From assembly GCA_043228905.1 (NCBI GenBank), contig JBHGNT010000009.1, positions 5,332,001-5,396,000 of the forward strand: DNA of 64,000 nt. Reading direction: 5' to 3'. The notes below the pieces were generated by a model. It ran no database searches. It was given only the letters and a program-made list of their open reading frames with translations, and had not been told where the DNA came from. Each line of letters opens with the position of its first letter. The first letter of the stretch is position 1. Below, piece by piece: positions 46,143-57,429 of the stretch. The position numbers were made by a program, and so were the translations under genes. Source of the DNA: Azolla caroliniana (lineage: Eukaryota; Polypodiophyta).

Positions 46143-49100
46143 CTACTTCAAAAGATTGCACTCTTGCAATATAAAGTGAGGAAATTGTGCCTTAAGCGAA
46201 TGCTCGCATTCCCATGTGGCATCATCAATAGGTTTATCCATCCATTTGATCTTGAATAGCCGAATCTCTTTAGAACGTAAACGTTTAGTACGAGAATCAA
46301 GAATTCGTTCAGGAACATGAGGTTTGTAAGAAAAATCCTCTAATGTTACAAGATCTTGGATTGTGATGGTGTTATCACCAGAGCCTAAAAATGGTTTTAG
46401 ACGACTGACGTGAAAAACAGGATGAATACCAACGTTACGAGGTAAGGCAAGGTGATAAGCAGATGACCCAACTCGCTTAAGGATTTCAAATGGGCCACAA
46501 TATCGTGGGGCTAACTTAGCGCACTTGCCCGTAGATAATGACGTAGAATCAGTCGGGACACGCAAAAAAACTTTTTGACCAATAGTAAATGCACGAGGAC
46601 GTCTATCCTGATCAGCATAAAATCGAGCACGATCTTGAGCTGTCTTGACATTTTCTTTGGCAATATGCAACATTTGGTTCATGTCTTGCAAAAAATTGCG
46701 TGTACTGTCTAATGTATCACGATGAATCGTGACATCAACTGGGGTACGTGGCTGAAAACCATACATCAACATAAAAGGACTATATCCAGTGGATGTATGT
46801 TTAGAGCTATTATAGGCAAATTCTAAGATAGGAAGGTATTGCTCCCACTTAGAAGGGGTTTTTGCTACGTAAGCTCGAAGCATGTCCTCAATAATTTGAT
46901 TAACTCGTTCAGTTTGTCCATCAGACTGAGGATGATCTGCGGAACTCATGCTCAACGTAGTTTCTAGTTTCTTAAAGACCTGAGTCCAAAAGTCACTAGT
47001 AAACTTGGAATCTCGATCACTAACAATATCCATCGGTAATCCATAAAAACGAAATAACTCATCAACAAATTGATAAGCCAACTATTGAGCGGTTACCGTG
47101 GTTTTTGTAGGAATAAATCTAGCTAATTTTGTTAGCCTGTCAACGACAACCCATATGGCATCATGACCCCTCTGTGTACGAGGTAAACTAACAATAAAAT
47201 CCATCGAGATACTTTCCCATTTATTGTTGGGAATATCTAAGGGATGTAAAAGACCAGCAGCTTTAAGTCGTTCCGACTTATTAATCTGACATTGTAAGCA
47301 TTGAGTTACGTATTTATGCACGTCAGAGCGCATCTTAGGCCAGAAAAAAGTACACGAGATGAGAACGAGTGTGCGTTGTATTCCAGGATGACCAGCAGAT
47401 GGTGCATCATGACATTCATGAAAAATTTTCTGTTTAACATTTGGTAAATCTGGAACACAGACCTTTCCACTACGGTAGAGCAAACCGTTTGTAATGTGAA
47501 AGGTCGCCTTCGAGGGTAGGGTGCTAGTATCGGCATCTAAACCAGATTCGGCTTTCGTCCAGTATTTTGAGAAATAACTGTCATCAAGGTATTTCCCTCG
47601 AAGGTGATCTAAAAGATTAGATTTTATTTCCGTGAAGCTAAGCATGTTAACTTCTTTAATGCGACTAAGAGCATCAGCAACGGTGTTCATAGAACCCTTG
47701 CGATATCGTATGGAAAAATCAAAATCTTGCATAAGGTCAGCCCAACGGCCTTTACGACCAACAAGATCGGGCTGGTCACAAAAATACTTTAATGATTGAT
47801 GGTCTGTTGTAACCACAAATTTATTTCCATAGAGATAGTGCCTCCATGTTTTAAGTGCGTGTATCACCGCAAACAACTCTTTCTCTTGAACCGAATACCG
47901 AGATTGAGCAGCATCAAGCTTCTTACTTTCAAAAGCAATAGGGTGACCACCTTGATAAAGAACGGCACCAATAGCATAATCACTAGCATCGGTTTCAATT
48001 GAGAAAGGCTTAGAAGGGTTTGGTAATAGAAGAGTGGGAGCCTGACACACATGCTCCTTGAGTGTCTCAAATGATTTGTCAAGTTGTTCATTCCATGAAA
48101 TTGGTTTGACAGACTTACGTGGATGACCTTTTAAAAGGTCAGTTAATGGCGTAGTCAATTTGGAATAGTTACGAATTGATTTTCGTAAAAATCCAACAAA
48201 CCCTAAGAATGATCTAAGTTCACGAATATTACGAGGAATGGGCCAAAGTTTAACCTTTTCAATACGAGAAGGTTCAATTTCAACGCCATTTTCTGTAATT
48301 AAATGACCTAGGTACACAATAGATTTTTGGAAGAAGTCACATTTTGAATGTTTTGCATAGAAAGAGTTGTCACGCAACTTTCGCAAAACAAATCGAACAT
48401 GTTGAACATGATCTTGCAAGGTACGGCTATATATCAAAATATCATCCAAGAAGATGACAACAAAATCACCGAGTTGATCTCGGAAAACATCATTCATCGC
48501 TTGTTGGAATGTGGCTGGAGCATTAGTCAACCCAAATGGCATGACGAAAAACTCATAATGGCCATAACGCGTACGAAAAGCGGTTTTAGGAATATCATCC
48601 TCGGCGATGCGAATCTGATGATAACCAGTTCGTAAGTCAATTTTCGTAAAATATCGAGCCCCGTGCAAACGATCAATCAAATCATCGGCACGAGGTAATG
48701 GATATACATTCTTAATTGTCATTTTATTCAAACGGCGATAATTGATACACATTCGCCACGAACCTTCCTTCTTCTTGACTAATAGAACTGGCGCACCCCA
48801 AGGTGATTTACTATACCTAATGTGGCCCATACTCAAGTATTCCTTAAGTTGTTTAGCGATCTCATCCTCTTCTAATCGACTAAGTCGGTAAGGTGGAATG
48901 CTCACAGGAGCAGCCCCAGGGATGAGTTCAATTTGATGGTCCACATTACGTTTAGGTGGTAAAGTAAGCGGTAATTCAGTGGGAAACACATCTTGAAAAT
49001 CCTCTAAAATAGAGTCGAGTAATCGTTGCTCAAAATGTGGTAATTGTGTGGCGTCAATATTAAAATAATAAAATTGAACCGCAAGATCAATTACACACGA

Positions 49101-50547
49101 ATAAATTAATGAACTAGAATACTGACTTAAAGATTTAGAAGACACAAGTGAATGAGAAGGAAGTTTGGAACATTGAATAAAATGTTTACAATTATTAAGT
49201 TCAAATGTGATTGAGTGATTAACCCAATCAATGGACAAAGAAGGGTTTTTATTAAAAAACCAAGGATATCCTAACATGACATCTGCGGATTGTAATTTCA
49301 TAACATGAAAGTCAAGCTTCTCCAAATAAGTATCTATTTGAATTGGTAGTTGACAAACAATGCCACTGATGTATTGAACGTTTCCATTTGCCATGTGAAC
49401 TTGATAGATATGATCACTTGCGTTTATGTGGAGCTCCATTTGCTGCACAAAGTGATCATTAAGAAAATTGTGAGAACTACCGGAATCAAACAAGAAATGT
49501 GCTTGTGTTCCATTGATATATCCGACTGCTCGGAGTAAATCATTAGGTCCAAGTAAATGTGAAGGAAAAGTGCATTCACATAAACTTAAGTGATTGGTAT
49601 GAACTTCAACAATATCAAAAGACTCACCTGTGTGACTCGTAGATTTGTCTTGAGGAGGGGTGTTCATTGACTTCCTCTCAAGACGACGACAGGTATCCTT
49701 TGTGTGGCCCCGCTTCTTGCAATATGCACAGAAGAGGTTCAGTTTCTTTGAGTCGCGGTCAAGAGTGTCACTGGATTGCTTACGTTTCCCAATGAACTTG
49801 ACATTCGGAGTTTTGGCGAACTCAGGTTTATTGTGGTCTTTCTTGGAAGTCCTATGGTATCGCAGCACAATGTTGACGGCTTCCTCGAAAGTTGTGGGGT
49901 CCTTGTCATGGACAATCCAATGATAATCCCCATTTGGAATACCATTCAAAAAACAAGCGACAAACCATTTCTCACCCGTAAGTCCCGATTTTTGGATCTG
50001 GGTCCGAGCGTGATGCACATAATCCTCGAGAGAGGTAAATGGCTTACTAGACAATGTGAGCAAGTGTTGCGCTTGTTCGGTTTGAGAAGGTGGCTGCAAG
50101 AATTGTTTCTTAAAAACATCAACGAAACCTTCCCAAGTTGTGGGTAAGTTTTTTGCGGTCCTTAGGCCACGCCACCAAGCAGCAGCTCGGCCACCTAACT
50201 CACGACCGACATAACCAATTTTTTACTGCATCGGGCTTGGGATGAAGCTCAAAGTGAGACTCCCAACAACCAAGCCAAGTGCTAATGGCCTCCTCGGTTC
50301 TTTCTTTCTTATCTCCCTTGAAAGGCGTGACTACAAAGGAAGGTTCACCTTCTTTCTTGGACTCAATAGTTAATTCTTGGAATTTCTTTTCCAATGCTAT
50401 ATTGGCCTGTCTCATTTCGGCCAATTGATTCAAGGTAGTAGTGAGCAATTGCTCAATAGTGATCTCAGCTTGTGTGCGAGATGCGGATTGGGGTTGAGAG
50501 GTCTCATTTGGAGAGATCGTTCCAACTGCGTTCAAAACTTGTTCCAT
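46143..50547 (-). pseudogene. Element E gag-pol, two breaks
   Basis: ATG at 50547 starts gag (MEQVLNAVGTISPNE). A one-base loss in an A run near 50217-50223 shifts the frame before GRAAAWWRGL. The long frame 50099-47082 has knuckle CAYCKKRGHTKDTC, protease FLFDSGSSHNFLND, RT FLDDILIYS (about 48440-48466), RNase H IETDASDYAIGAVLYQ, and integrase finger CHDAPSAGHPG with CLQCQINKS. TAG at 47082-47084 interrupts the integrase; the same frame then runs on to 46143 with VSDRDSKFTSDFW and SDGQTERVNQ. The end VPERILDSRTKRLR, FKIKWMDKP and ATWECE resembles a chromodomain. Without the two breaks it would be a single polyprotein. Confidence 0.9.
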
Positions 50548-51539
50548 GATGCACGCTGTGGGTATGCAATAAAATAAGGAGGTTCAGAAAATACACAAGC
50601 AAAATGAATGCTTGAAATTTTGATTGAAAGAACTTTATCCAAGAACGTATCTCATGTCTTTACCCCTCTAGACATATGAGATGTGATTCGAGATCCGATA
50701 ACTATGGTAACACTATGGTGTTTTAAAAACCATGGGGGAAAACATAGCTAAGATGTATTTCTCGGATCTCTATCTTGAGTAATCATGGCGGCTCCCCGAG
50801 GCTCAACCATGGTTCTTACATCAATGAAATTTTCTAGATAGCCTTATATTAATGCCAACCCATCATGTATTATATGGTCGAGAAAGTGTATTACGTGAAA
50901 AAACAAGTGCACTCACAAGTAATATTCTAGTCTTGCGAGCAATAAGCAAACGTGATGATAAAATGATAAAATAAGGCACTACTCATAAGAGTTAAGTAGT
51001 GACGAAAACAAGGGTAAAAAAAAAAAACCCATGTGTTACCTACGAAAAAAACAATGTCACAAATAAATGGGAAGTGCAAGGTATGCACATATACATCCCA
51101 ATATGATTGTTATAACTTGCACAATTGTGACATAAGCCACAAATTGATACAAGTGATGACGGTGTTGTGCGCAAAGATGTAATACTCAAATCCATGAGTA
51201 AAACATCAATAAGGGAACTCATATGGTTTTACTCTTTTCTAAGGCTTGATGATAAGAGTTAAACCTAGATGACCCGTTGAAAAAAAATCGTTCAACAAGC
51301 CACTCCATACGAAAAAATAGTCTACACGTAAAGGTTACATTAAAAATAAACGATGTAAATACTTTATACATGAAAAGGAAGTGGAAAAAGGAGAGTTAAT
51401 TGTGGGCGGGTAAATAATAATTACTAGAAAATCATATAAGTGAAACAATACTTATGAAATTAAAATTTAATTAGAATAATCAACAATTAGGTGTATGGAA
51501 TCAAACATGCCCTAAGATACGAAACCCTAGGGTAGTTGA

Positions 51540-51860
51540 CATGCACCTCCTCAAGACCACCACATATCCCTAGAATCGGCCAAGTAATGGCTAATTAAAG
51601 AGGAAAGTGGCATAGGTAAGTGACATATACCTCGTCAAGGCCACATCATCCCTTAGAATCGGCCAATTGATGGCTAATTAAAAAGGAAAGTGGCATATGT
51701 AAGCTACATATACCTTGTCAAGGCCACAACATCCCATAGAATCGGCCAATTGATGGCTTAATAGAGAGTAGAGTGGCATAGGTAGGCAACATACACCTCG
51801 TCAAGGCCACATCATCCCTTAGAATCGGCCAAGTGATGGCTCAATAGAGGGGAAGAGTGG
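51540..51860. repeat. Four-copy tandem repeat in element E leader, unit about 86-90 bp
   Basis: Each unit has CTAGAATCGGCCAA or TAGAATCGGCCAA, then TGATGGCT, GTGGCATA, ACATATACCTCGTCAAGG and CCACATCATCCC. Copies differ by several substitutions. Confidence 0.85.
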
Positions 51861-52070
51861 TATACTCAACATCATATGCAAAACGGCCATGAGATAAGCG
51901 TGTGCGATTAGAGCAAACACGCTCGACCCAATGCACAAGAATAATTATTATCGTAAGAGTTCAAGAGAGGAGAGAGTGGGATATATATCGCAATATGCAA
52001 AAGGCCATGAGTTGAGCGTGTGCGATTAGTGCAAACACGCTCGGCCCGATGCATAATAATAAGTAAAATC
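51855..52070. repeat. Two-copy tandem repeat in element E leader, unit about 115-120 bp
   Basis: GGCCATGAGATAAGCGTGTG and GGCCATGAGTTGAGCGTGTG each lead to GCAAACACGCTCG and an AATAATAAT-type stretch. It directly follows the first repeat block. Confidence 0.8.
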
Positions 52071-52286
52071 GTAGCGTAGTAGGAGGTAGAAAGAAAGAGA
52101 ATAAAACGTAATACCAATTTGATTCGACCATAAAGAACGCATAATAGAAAAAGAGAAGAGATCAAAAAAGAAGAATACCGGGTTTAGAGTGTTGTTTTGA
52201 TCCTGAGAAGAGCATGATGAGCCTTGTTAGATCCCCCTCGCTCACACGCAAAAAACATCAAAACAACAAAAAAATTGTTAGTAAAA

Positions 52287-52298
52287 GCTCTGATACCA
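52287..52298 (-). promoter_or_regulatory. Element E primer-binding site (initiator Met tRNA)
   Basis: Minus strand TGGTATCAGAGC, one base inside the 5' LTR. Confidence 0.93.
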
Positions 52299-52299
52299 C

Positions 52300-52773
52300 T
52301 GTTAAGAGTCTATTACTAATCAATAGACCAAATCAAGTAAAAAGGAAGAAAATAGATTGGATAGAAGAACCCGTTCCACCCGACCACCCCCGAGCTATGA
52401 TCTAGACATAGCCAACCTACCACCGACGTCCCATACCGCCGGATATTAGGATGACTAATACCTTGGAAGAGATAAACACGATCGTCGAGACGAAAGCCTA
52501 GCCCGCACCACCGGTGTCTACGCCAGCAGCCTTCCGACGTGATGATCCTTATGAGGGTAGCTAAGCCTCATATTTATACCTTTTCCTAGGCCCCTTGAAT
52601 AGATGTGCCTTTCTAAAAGGCTCTCTATTCATTGGTTGTCTAAATCATGATAGTGCATGCACATATCATTCATTCTATCCAATCATTAGTCCCCTTTTTA
52701 ATAATAGTGAACATACCCTTCACTAATGTAAATATTAGTGACCTACCCTCACCAACGTTATGTGTACATAACA
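52300..52773 (-). repeat. Element E 5' LTR
   Basis: 474 bp, starting TGTTATGTGTACA and ending CTCTTAACA on the minus strand. Confidence 0.95.
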
Positions 52774-52778
52774 GATCC

Positions 52779-53780
52779 GACCAGGAGATGAATGGAAGAC
52801 TGTGTTTCGCACCAGATATGGGCACTTCGAGTATACAGTCATGCCATTCGGCCTCACTAATGCGCCAACAGTCTTTCAGCACATGGCAAATGATATATTT
52901 TGAGATCTCTTGGATGATTTTTTGATCATCTATTTGGATGATCTACTGGTTTCTTCGAAGACCCAAGAAGAGCATGATTCTCATGTACTGTTAGTACTAA
53001 AATGACTTCGAGAACATGGTCTTTATGAAAAACTGGAAAAATGTAGTTTCGGGTGCAACCAGGTAGAATTTTTGGGCTATGTCATTTCCTCGGAAGGCAT
53101 CTCCATGGATCCAGCTAAGGTCAAAACAGTGGTAGAGTGGCAGACTCTGCGTTCATTGCGAGATGTGCAATGCTTTTTAGGATTTGCCAATTTTTACTGC
53201 AAGTTCATACAAGATTACTTAAAGCTTGTTCTGCCTCTCACACAACTTACCAGGAAGGGAAAATCGTTTGTTTGGTTTGAAGAAGCGGACATTGCTTTTG
53301 AGAGTCTTAAGAAGGCATTTACATTAGCTCCTATTTTAGCTCATGTTGATCCAGGAAAACCATTCATCATTGAAGAAGATGCGTTGGATTTCACCTTGGG
53401 TATCATTTTGTCTCAACAAGGCGATGATGAAAAGCTACATCCTATGGCTTTCCATTCACGCAAGTTTGACGCCACGGAAATCAACTATGAAATTCATGAT
53501 AAGGAGCCATTAGCAATAGTGGACTCTTTTACGCAATGGAGGCATTTTCTAGAGGGGTCTTCTCATCAAGTCATCGTATTCAGTGATTACAAAAACCTTG
53601 CCTACTTTCAGAATGCTCGTGTGTTAAATTGACGTCAAGCTCGGTGGGCCCAATTCCTCACTCATTTCGACTTCAAAATTACATGTTGTCCGGGGAAGCA
53701 ACAAGGGAAGGCAGATGCATTATCACGATGTTCGTATCTAGCACCACGTCCCGGCGAGCCGACTTTCGATAACCAAAAGC
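52779..53780 (+). pseudogene. Element D RT palm to RNase H
   Basis: Continues from 45656: [19 protein letters not shown], catalytic YLDD (FLIIYLDDLLVSS, about 52920-52955), then VEFLGYVISSEGISMDP, CFLGFANFYCKFI and RNase H FIIEEDALDFTLGIILSQ. HFLEGSSHQVIVFSDYKN and GKQQGKADALSR follow. TGA codons occur near 52900, 53001 and 53630. Confidence 0.85.
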
Positions 53781-53788
53781 ATGTAATC

Positions 53789-55363
53789 TTGGGACTGGCA
53801 CGACTACAAGCAACGCAGGTCTTCGGTATGCCCTTGGATTCCCACGTTATCGATACAATATGTGAGGACTTGAAGACAAATGTTTTCGCTCAAGACATTC
53901 TAGCACAAATTGATCCCTCTCGAGCATCTTGTTCACAGTCGCAACAACCAAGTACAGACTATCGACAATTCGAATGTCATGATGGATTACTATTCTTTAA
54001 GAAACTCTTGTATATTCCTAATGGTACTTGTCGCCTTCAAGTAGTCCAAAACTATCATGACACATATACAGTTGGGCATTTTGGTAGTACTAAAACACTA
54101 GATTTAGTACAACGATCCTTCTGGTGGCCCCATATGTGACAATTTGTTGAAGATTTTGTTCGGACTTGTGATACATGTTGCAGAGCAAAAATCCCAAGGC
54201 ATCATCCATATGGTTTATTAGAACCATTACCAATTCCAAGCAAGCCAAGGCAATCCATCGGCCTAGATTTCATCACAGATATTCCGGTCTCTAAGGGATT
54301 CGATGCGATCTTAACAGTAGTAGATCGATATACGAAGATGGCCCATTTCCTGCCATGTACTAAGGAAATCTCCAGTGAAGAAACTGCCGAAATTGTCATG
54401 CGTGAAGTATGTCGGCATCATGGCCTTCCCGATAGTATCATCAGCGACCGTGGACCCCAATTCATCTTGAAGTTCTGGAAACACCTCTTTAAAATGCTTA
54501 AGGTCACTTGTAACCTCTCCTCCGGCTACCACCCGCAAACAGACGGCCAAGCAGAACGAACAAATCAAACGTTGGAGCAGTATCTTCAGTGCTTTTTAAG
54601 CTATCATCAAGATGACTGGGCGGATATTCTCCACTTCGCCGAATTTGCATATAATAACTCTGTCCACTCATCGAAAAAGGTGTTACCATTTTATGCTTAC
54701 ACGGGCTGTCACCCCCGGTGGTGTGTATTTGAAACCCCAGAGTTACTTACAAATCCTTGTGCAGAGGATCGTTTGGAACGGCTACGTAAGATACAAGCGG
54801 ATTTATCTACTAATCTACAGCAAGCTCAACAAACACACAAGGTTTACGCGGATCGTCATCGGCTTCCATCCAGTTTTGACATTGGAGATCAGGTGTGGCT
54901 ACTACGATGACACATCAAGATTACTAGCCCATGCGAGAAGTTGGATTACCGACGATTAGGTCCTTTCCATATTATCGAAAAAATTAATGATGTCGCTTTT
55001 CGTCTCGATCTACCTCCACAACTTCGGATACATCCGGTGTTTCATAGTTCTCTCCTCGAACCCTATCAAGACAACACCATCCCAGGTCGTATTAAACAAC
55101 CTCCACCCCCGATTGAGCTTGAAGATGGACCTGAGTACAAGGTTGCCGCCATCCTCGATTCCAAGATTGTTTGCAACAAGCTCTACTATTTAGTCGATTG
55201 GCTAGGATATGGTCCCAACGAGCGTACTTGGGAACCAATAGAGAATGTGACCAATGCTCGTGCTCTTCTTGAAGACTTCCATCGTCAATATCCAGACAAA
55301 CCAGGTCGTCAATCCAAAATGACTCGTGACACTCATCGTTTTAAAAGGGGAATCGTGTCATGA
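53789..55363 (+). pseudogene. Element D integrase with chromodomain
   Basis: The zinc finger lies near 54050-54190 (VGHFGSTKTLDLVQRSFWW, CDTCCRAK). The core has IGLDFITDIPVSKGFDAIL, SDRGPQFILKFW and TDGQAERTNQTLEQYL, so D-D-E is present. The C-terminal GPFHIIEKINDVAFRL and HPVFHSSLLEPY are followed by a chromodomain (YKVAAILDSKIVCNKLYYL, VDWLGYGPNERTWEP). Chromodomains target chromovirus integration to heterochromatin. TGA codons near 54136 and 54908 break the frame. Confidence 0.88.
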
Positions 55364-55798
55364 TATGGCAAGACTCGAACCTAGGACCTTATGTTACATG
55401 GATCAAGCTCTTGACCATTAGACTATATGTTGTAATATGAAAAATATTATTTTCATTTAAGTTTATCTATAGAAAATTGATGTATATTCCAGACATCTCT
55501 AGAACATTCTAGACACTTCAGGAGTACTCTTGAGAACACTATAAAAGGAGGCACAAGGCATTATTTCGAACCAAATCGGTTCAACGCCAGTTTTAAGCCT
55601 CCTAGCTACTATTGTATATTCCCTTAACATAGTCTATATCTTTTGTTATCCTCATTCTCTCTCTCTCTCTCACACACACACACACTCTTTCCTTTTCTCG
55701 AGAGTTCTACACCTCCCTTCGTACTAATCCTCATCTTTTAGTACTATTTTCTTCTCTATTTTAGTACTGTTCCTAAAAATACTTCTCTATCTTAGTAC
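55356..55798 (+). repeat. Element D 3' LTR
   Basis: Aligns with 42936-about 43413; shorter CT/CA tract and many substitutions. The end TCTGACA seen in the 5' LTR is absent, so the right edge is set by where Copia-A integrase resumes. Confidence 0.85.
55366..55427 (-). ncRNA. tRNA-like module in element D 3' LTR
   Basis: Copy of 42946-43007 with a few substitutions. A-box TAGTCTAATGG is unchanged; the B-box region reads AGGTTCGAGTC. Confidence 0.52.
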
Positions 55799-56069
55799 TG
55801 CTCCGTTATATGCTCGAACTGCCTTCAGCTTCCGGCCAGTTTCTCTTTCCACTCTCGCGTGGAGTTCCTTGAAGACGGATATCACTTGATCCTTTGTCTT
55901 CAACGGTGAGACCCACAACTTCCGGTTGTGGTCATCTATGAACGTCACGAAGTACTGCGATCCGGCATGTGACTTCGTGTCCACTTGACACACATCGGTA
56001 TGTACTAGCTCCAATGGTGCATTCTGTCTCATCGATGGTCTTGACCGGAAGGAGGTTTGGTTTTGCTTG
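55799..56069 (-). pseudogene. Copia-A integrase core piece
   Basis: Minus strand reads SMRQNAPLELVHTDVC, SHAGSQYFVTFIDDHNRKL, VISVFKELHARVERETGRK. The first catalytic Asp (HTDVC) is present. It is cut between D and F; the second Asp region (KAVRAYNG, normally RxDNG) is altered at the D junction. Confidence 0.85.
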
Positions 56070-56201
56070 CCGGTGTCGTGATGTTGCACGTCCAATGGGA
56101 GAAAAAGTGTGGTTCCACGCACATTACACAAATACTTGTAAAAATGAAAATAAATCAATAATAAATAATCCTAGGGCATAATGGCAATGAGTGCGTATAG
56201 A

Positions 56202-56270
56202 GGGGTGCAAGTAAGATTTGAACTTGCACCTCCAAGGTAGGAGGCAATTAGCTTACAACTAAAGCTACTA
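56202..56270 (-). ncRNA. tRNA-like module in element F 5' LTR
   Basis: Minus strand has TAGCTTTAGTTG (A-box-like, one base long) and AGTTCAAATCT (B-box-like), with TGCAAG and CTTGCA arms around the latter. Copies in the 3' LTR read AGGTTCAAATC, closer to consensus. Tentative. Confidence 0.42.
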
Positions 56271-56330
56271 CTAAGTGCTTTAGATTTTGTATATTTCCTT
56301 GTCATATTCAGTATTCCATAGGAAACAAAT

Positions 56331-56452
56331 GTACAAAACCGTGTGCACAAAACCATGGATTTAAGCCCACGGTTTTATGCATGTCATAAGCAAAACCGTG
56401 TGCACAAAACCATGGTTTTAGCCCATGGTTTTGTGCATGTCACAAGCATGCA
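56331..56452. repeat. Tandem CCATGG/CACGGTTTT hairpin units in element F 5' LTR
   Basis: Two units of about 58 bp, each AAAACCGTGTGCACAAAACC, ATGG, then a complementary CCATGGTTTT or CCACGGTTTT and GTGCATGTCA. The arms can form hairpins. The block recurs at about 59645-59770 in the 3' LTR. Confidence 0.75.
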
Positions 56453-56735
56453 GAGACCAATAAAAGCCTCTAGTTGGGCTTGTGTAAGGGGGGTCAATTT
56501 GGAGATCATCATCATCAATAATAATATAATACTCTTCTTATCCTTCTTCTTGACATCCATCTTCTTCTCAAGTATAAAAATCTTCGATCTTCTCAAGTGT
56601 GACATTAGTTTCCTCGACTCCTACATAAACATCATCATCTTATCGACAATTTCGCGAACATCCTCCTTGGTCCGAGACCCTAGTGGTCCCGCTCAAGCAA
56701 AGCACGCACACAGACGCATCTTTGCGACATCTCTC

Positions 56736-56755
56736 TTGGTGAACCCGACGTGAAG
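56736..56755 (+). promoter_or_regulatory. Element F primer-binding site
   Basis: TTGGTGAACCCGACGTGAAG, identical to the site at 29937-29956 in element B; six bases after the LTR end. Confidence 0.75.
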
Positions 56756-56769
56756 AGTGGCAGGGGAGG

Positions 56770-57429
56770 ATGAGGATGGATGAGGAATATCTCATGAAGG
56801 CAATGTTGAAGATGATGATGAAATTTTTGAAAGAAGGTAAAAAACGAGATGCGGCCCAACAAGCCGTCGAAAGTGTGGTCAAGCGAGTCGGCTATTTCGA
56901 TGGGGGCATAGTCCAAAATTTTCTAGACACCTACAACGCCGAGATGGATTCGAGAGGTGTAAAAGAAGCTATGAGGCTGGAGTACTTTTGTTGGGTGGTG
57001 GCTGAACCGAACTACAAAGAGGTAAAAGAGCTTCAGGAAGCTCATGATTCGTGGGTGACTTTCAAGGAGGCTCTATTGGAGGCATATGGCTATGAGAGAC
57101 CGAAGGGACAAAGTTTGTACAAGTTTGACCAATGGGTGTCATCAATGAAGACCCACCAAAGTGCCATGCATGCTTTCCAAGAGTTTGAGCATCGTTTTGC
57201 TCAACTCTCAGAGCGGGAACAAAGATTGGTGGGGGTGGATAAGGTCCTATTGTTCGTGAAGTCAATAGATCGGAAGGAAAGGAAGGCAATTGGAATCAAT
57301 CTTGAGGACGACGATGGAGCAAATGGCCTCACCGAGAATAGGGCCGAAGTCAAAAGTGTATGCCGACAACATGACAAAAGGAAGATGGGAATCTTGTCGA
57401 CAATGTCACGACCCATGAGGGACGATTGA
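56770..57429 (+). CDS. Element F Gag
   Basis: 219 codons from ATG 56770. Homologous to the Gag of element B in the same order: VESVVKRVGYFDGGIVQNFL, SWVTFKEALLEAYG, FQEFEHRFAQLSEREQR, VLLFVKSIDRKERK, VCRQHDKRK. Predicted to form the particle shell of the retroelement. The same frame stays open after the TGA at 57427 with three further blocks to 58506. The original protein may therefore have been about 579 codons, or this may be the mature end. No zinc knuckle is seen. Confidence 0.75.
   Translation: MRMDEEYLMKAMLKMMMKFLKEGKKRDAAQQAVESVVKRVGYFDGGIVQNFLDTYNAEMDSRGVKEAMRLEYFCWVVAEPNYKEVKELQEAHDSWVTFKEALLEAYGYERPKGQSLYKFDQWVSSMKTHQSAMHAFQEFEHRFAQLSEREQRLVGVDKVLLFVKSIDRKERKAIGINLEDDDGANGLTENRAEVKSVCRQHDKRKMGILSTMSRPMRDD

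Larger units (their letters stand above)
50548..52286 (-). other. Element E leader between primer-binding site and gag
   Basis: About 1.7 kb without a credible coding frame. It contains two tandem repeat blocks described separately. Long non-coding leaders commonly hold packaging signals. Confidence 0.6.
45662..52773 (-). mobile_element. E: young Ty3/gypsy chromovirus-type element nested in D
   Basis: LTRs 45662-46135 and 52300-52773 are both 474 bp; by eye one substitution separates them (GGTTTTC near 46000 versus GGTTGTC near 52640). Termini are TGTTA and TAACA. Perfect duplications GATCC lie at 45657-45661 and 52774-52778. The primer-binding site, a long leader, gag-pol and polypurine tract are all present. 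One frameshift and one nonsense codon are the only breaks noticed. Confidence 0.96.
42936..55798 (+). mobile_element. D: Ty3/gypsy chromovirus, decayed, split by element E
   Basis: LTRs 42936-43423 and 55356-about 55798 start TGTCATGATATGG. The 5' LTR ends TCTGACA, while the 3' LTR seems to have lost its last bases. Outside them Copia-A integrase resumes on both sides. LTRs differ at many sites (roughly one in twenty by eye), so it is old. Gag, protease, RT, RNase H, integrase and chromodomain are in order on the plus strand. At least ten nonsense codons interrupt the frame. No perfect target duplication remains. Confidence 0.9.
56074..56729 (+). repeat. Element F 5' LTR
   Basis: 656 bp with an antisense tRNA-like module (56202-56270) and a tandem CCATGG hairpin block (about 56331-56450). 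Confidence 0.88.

Noticed and set aside
47082-47084. Programmed readthrough stop in element E
   Set aside because: The TAG lies inside the integrase, not at a gag-pol boundary, and the following bases do not match known readthrough contexts.
51540-52070. CRISPR-like array
   Set aside because: Direct repeats are adjacent without unique spacers and lie in a plant retrotransposon leader.
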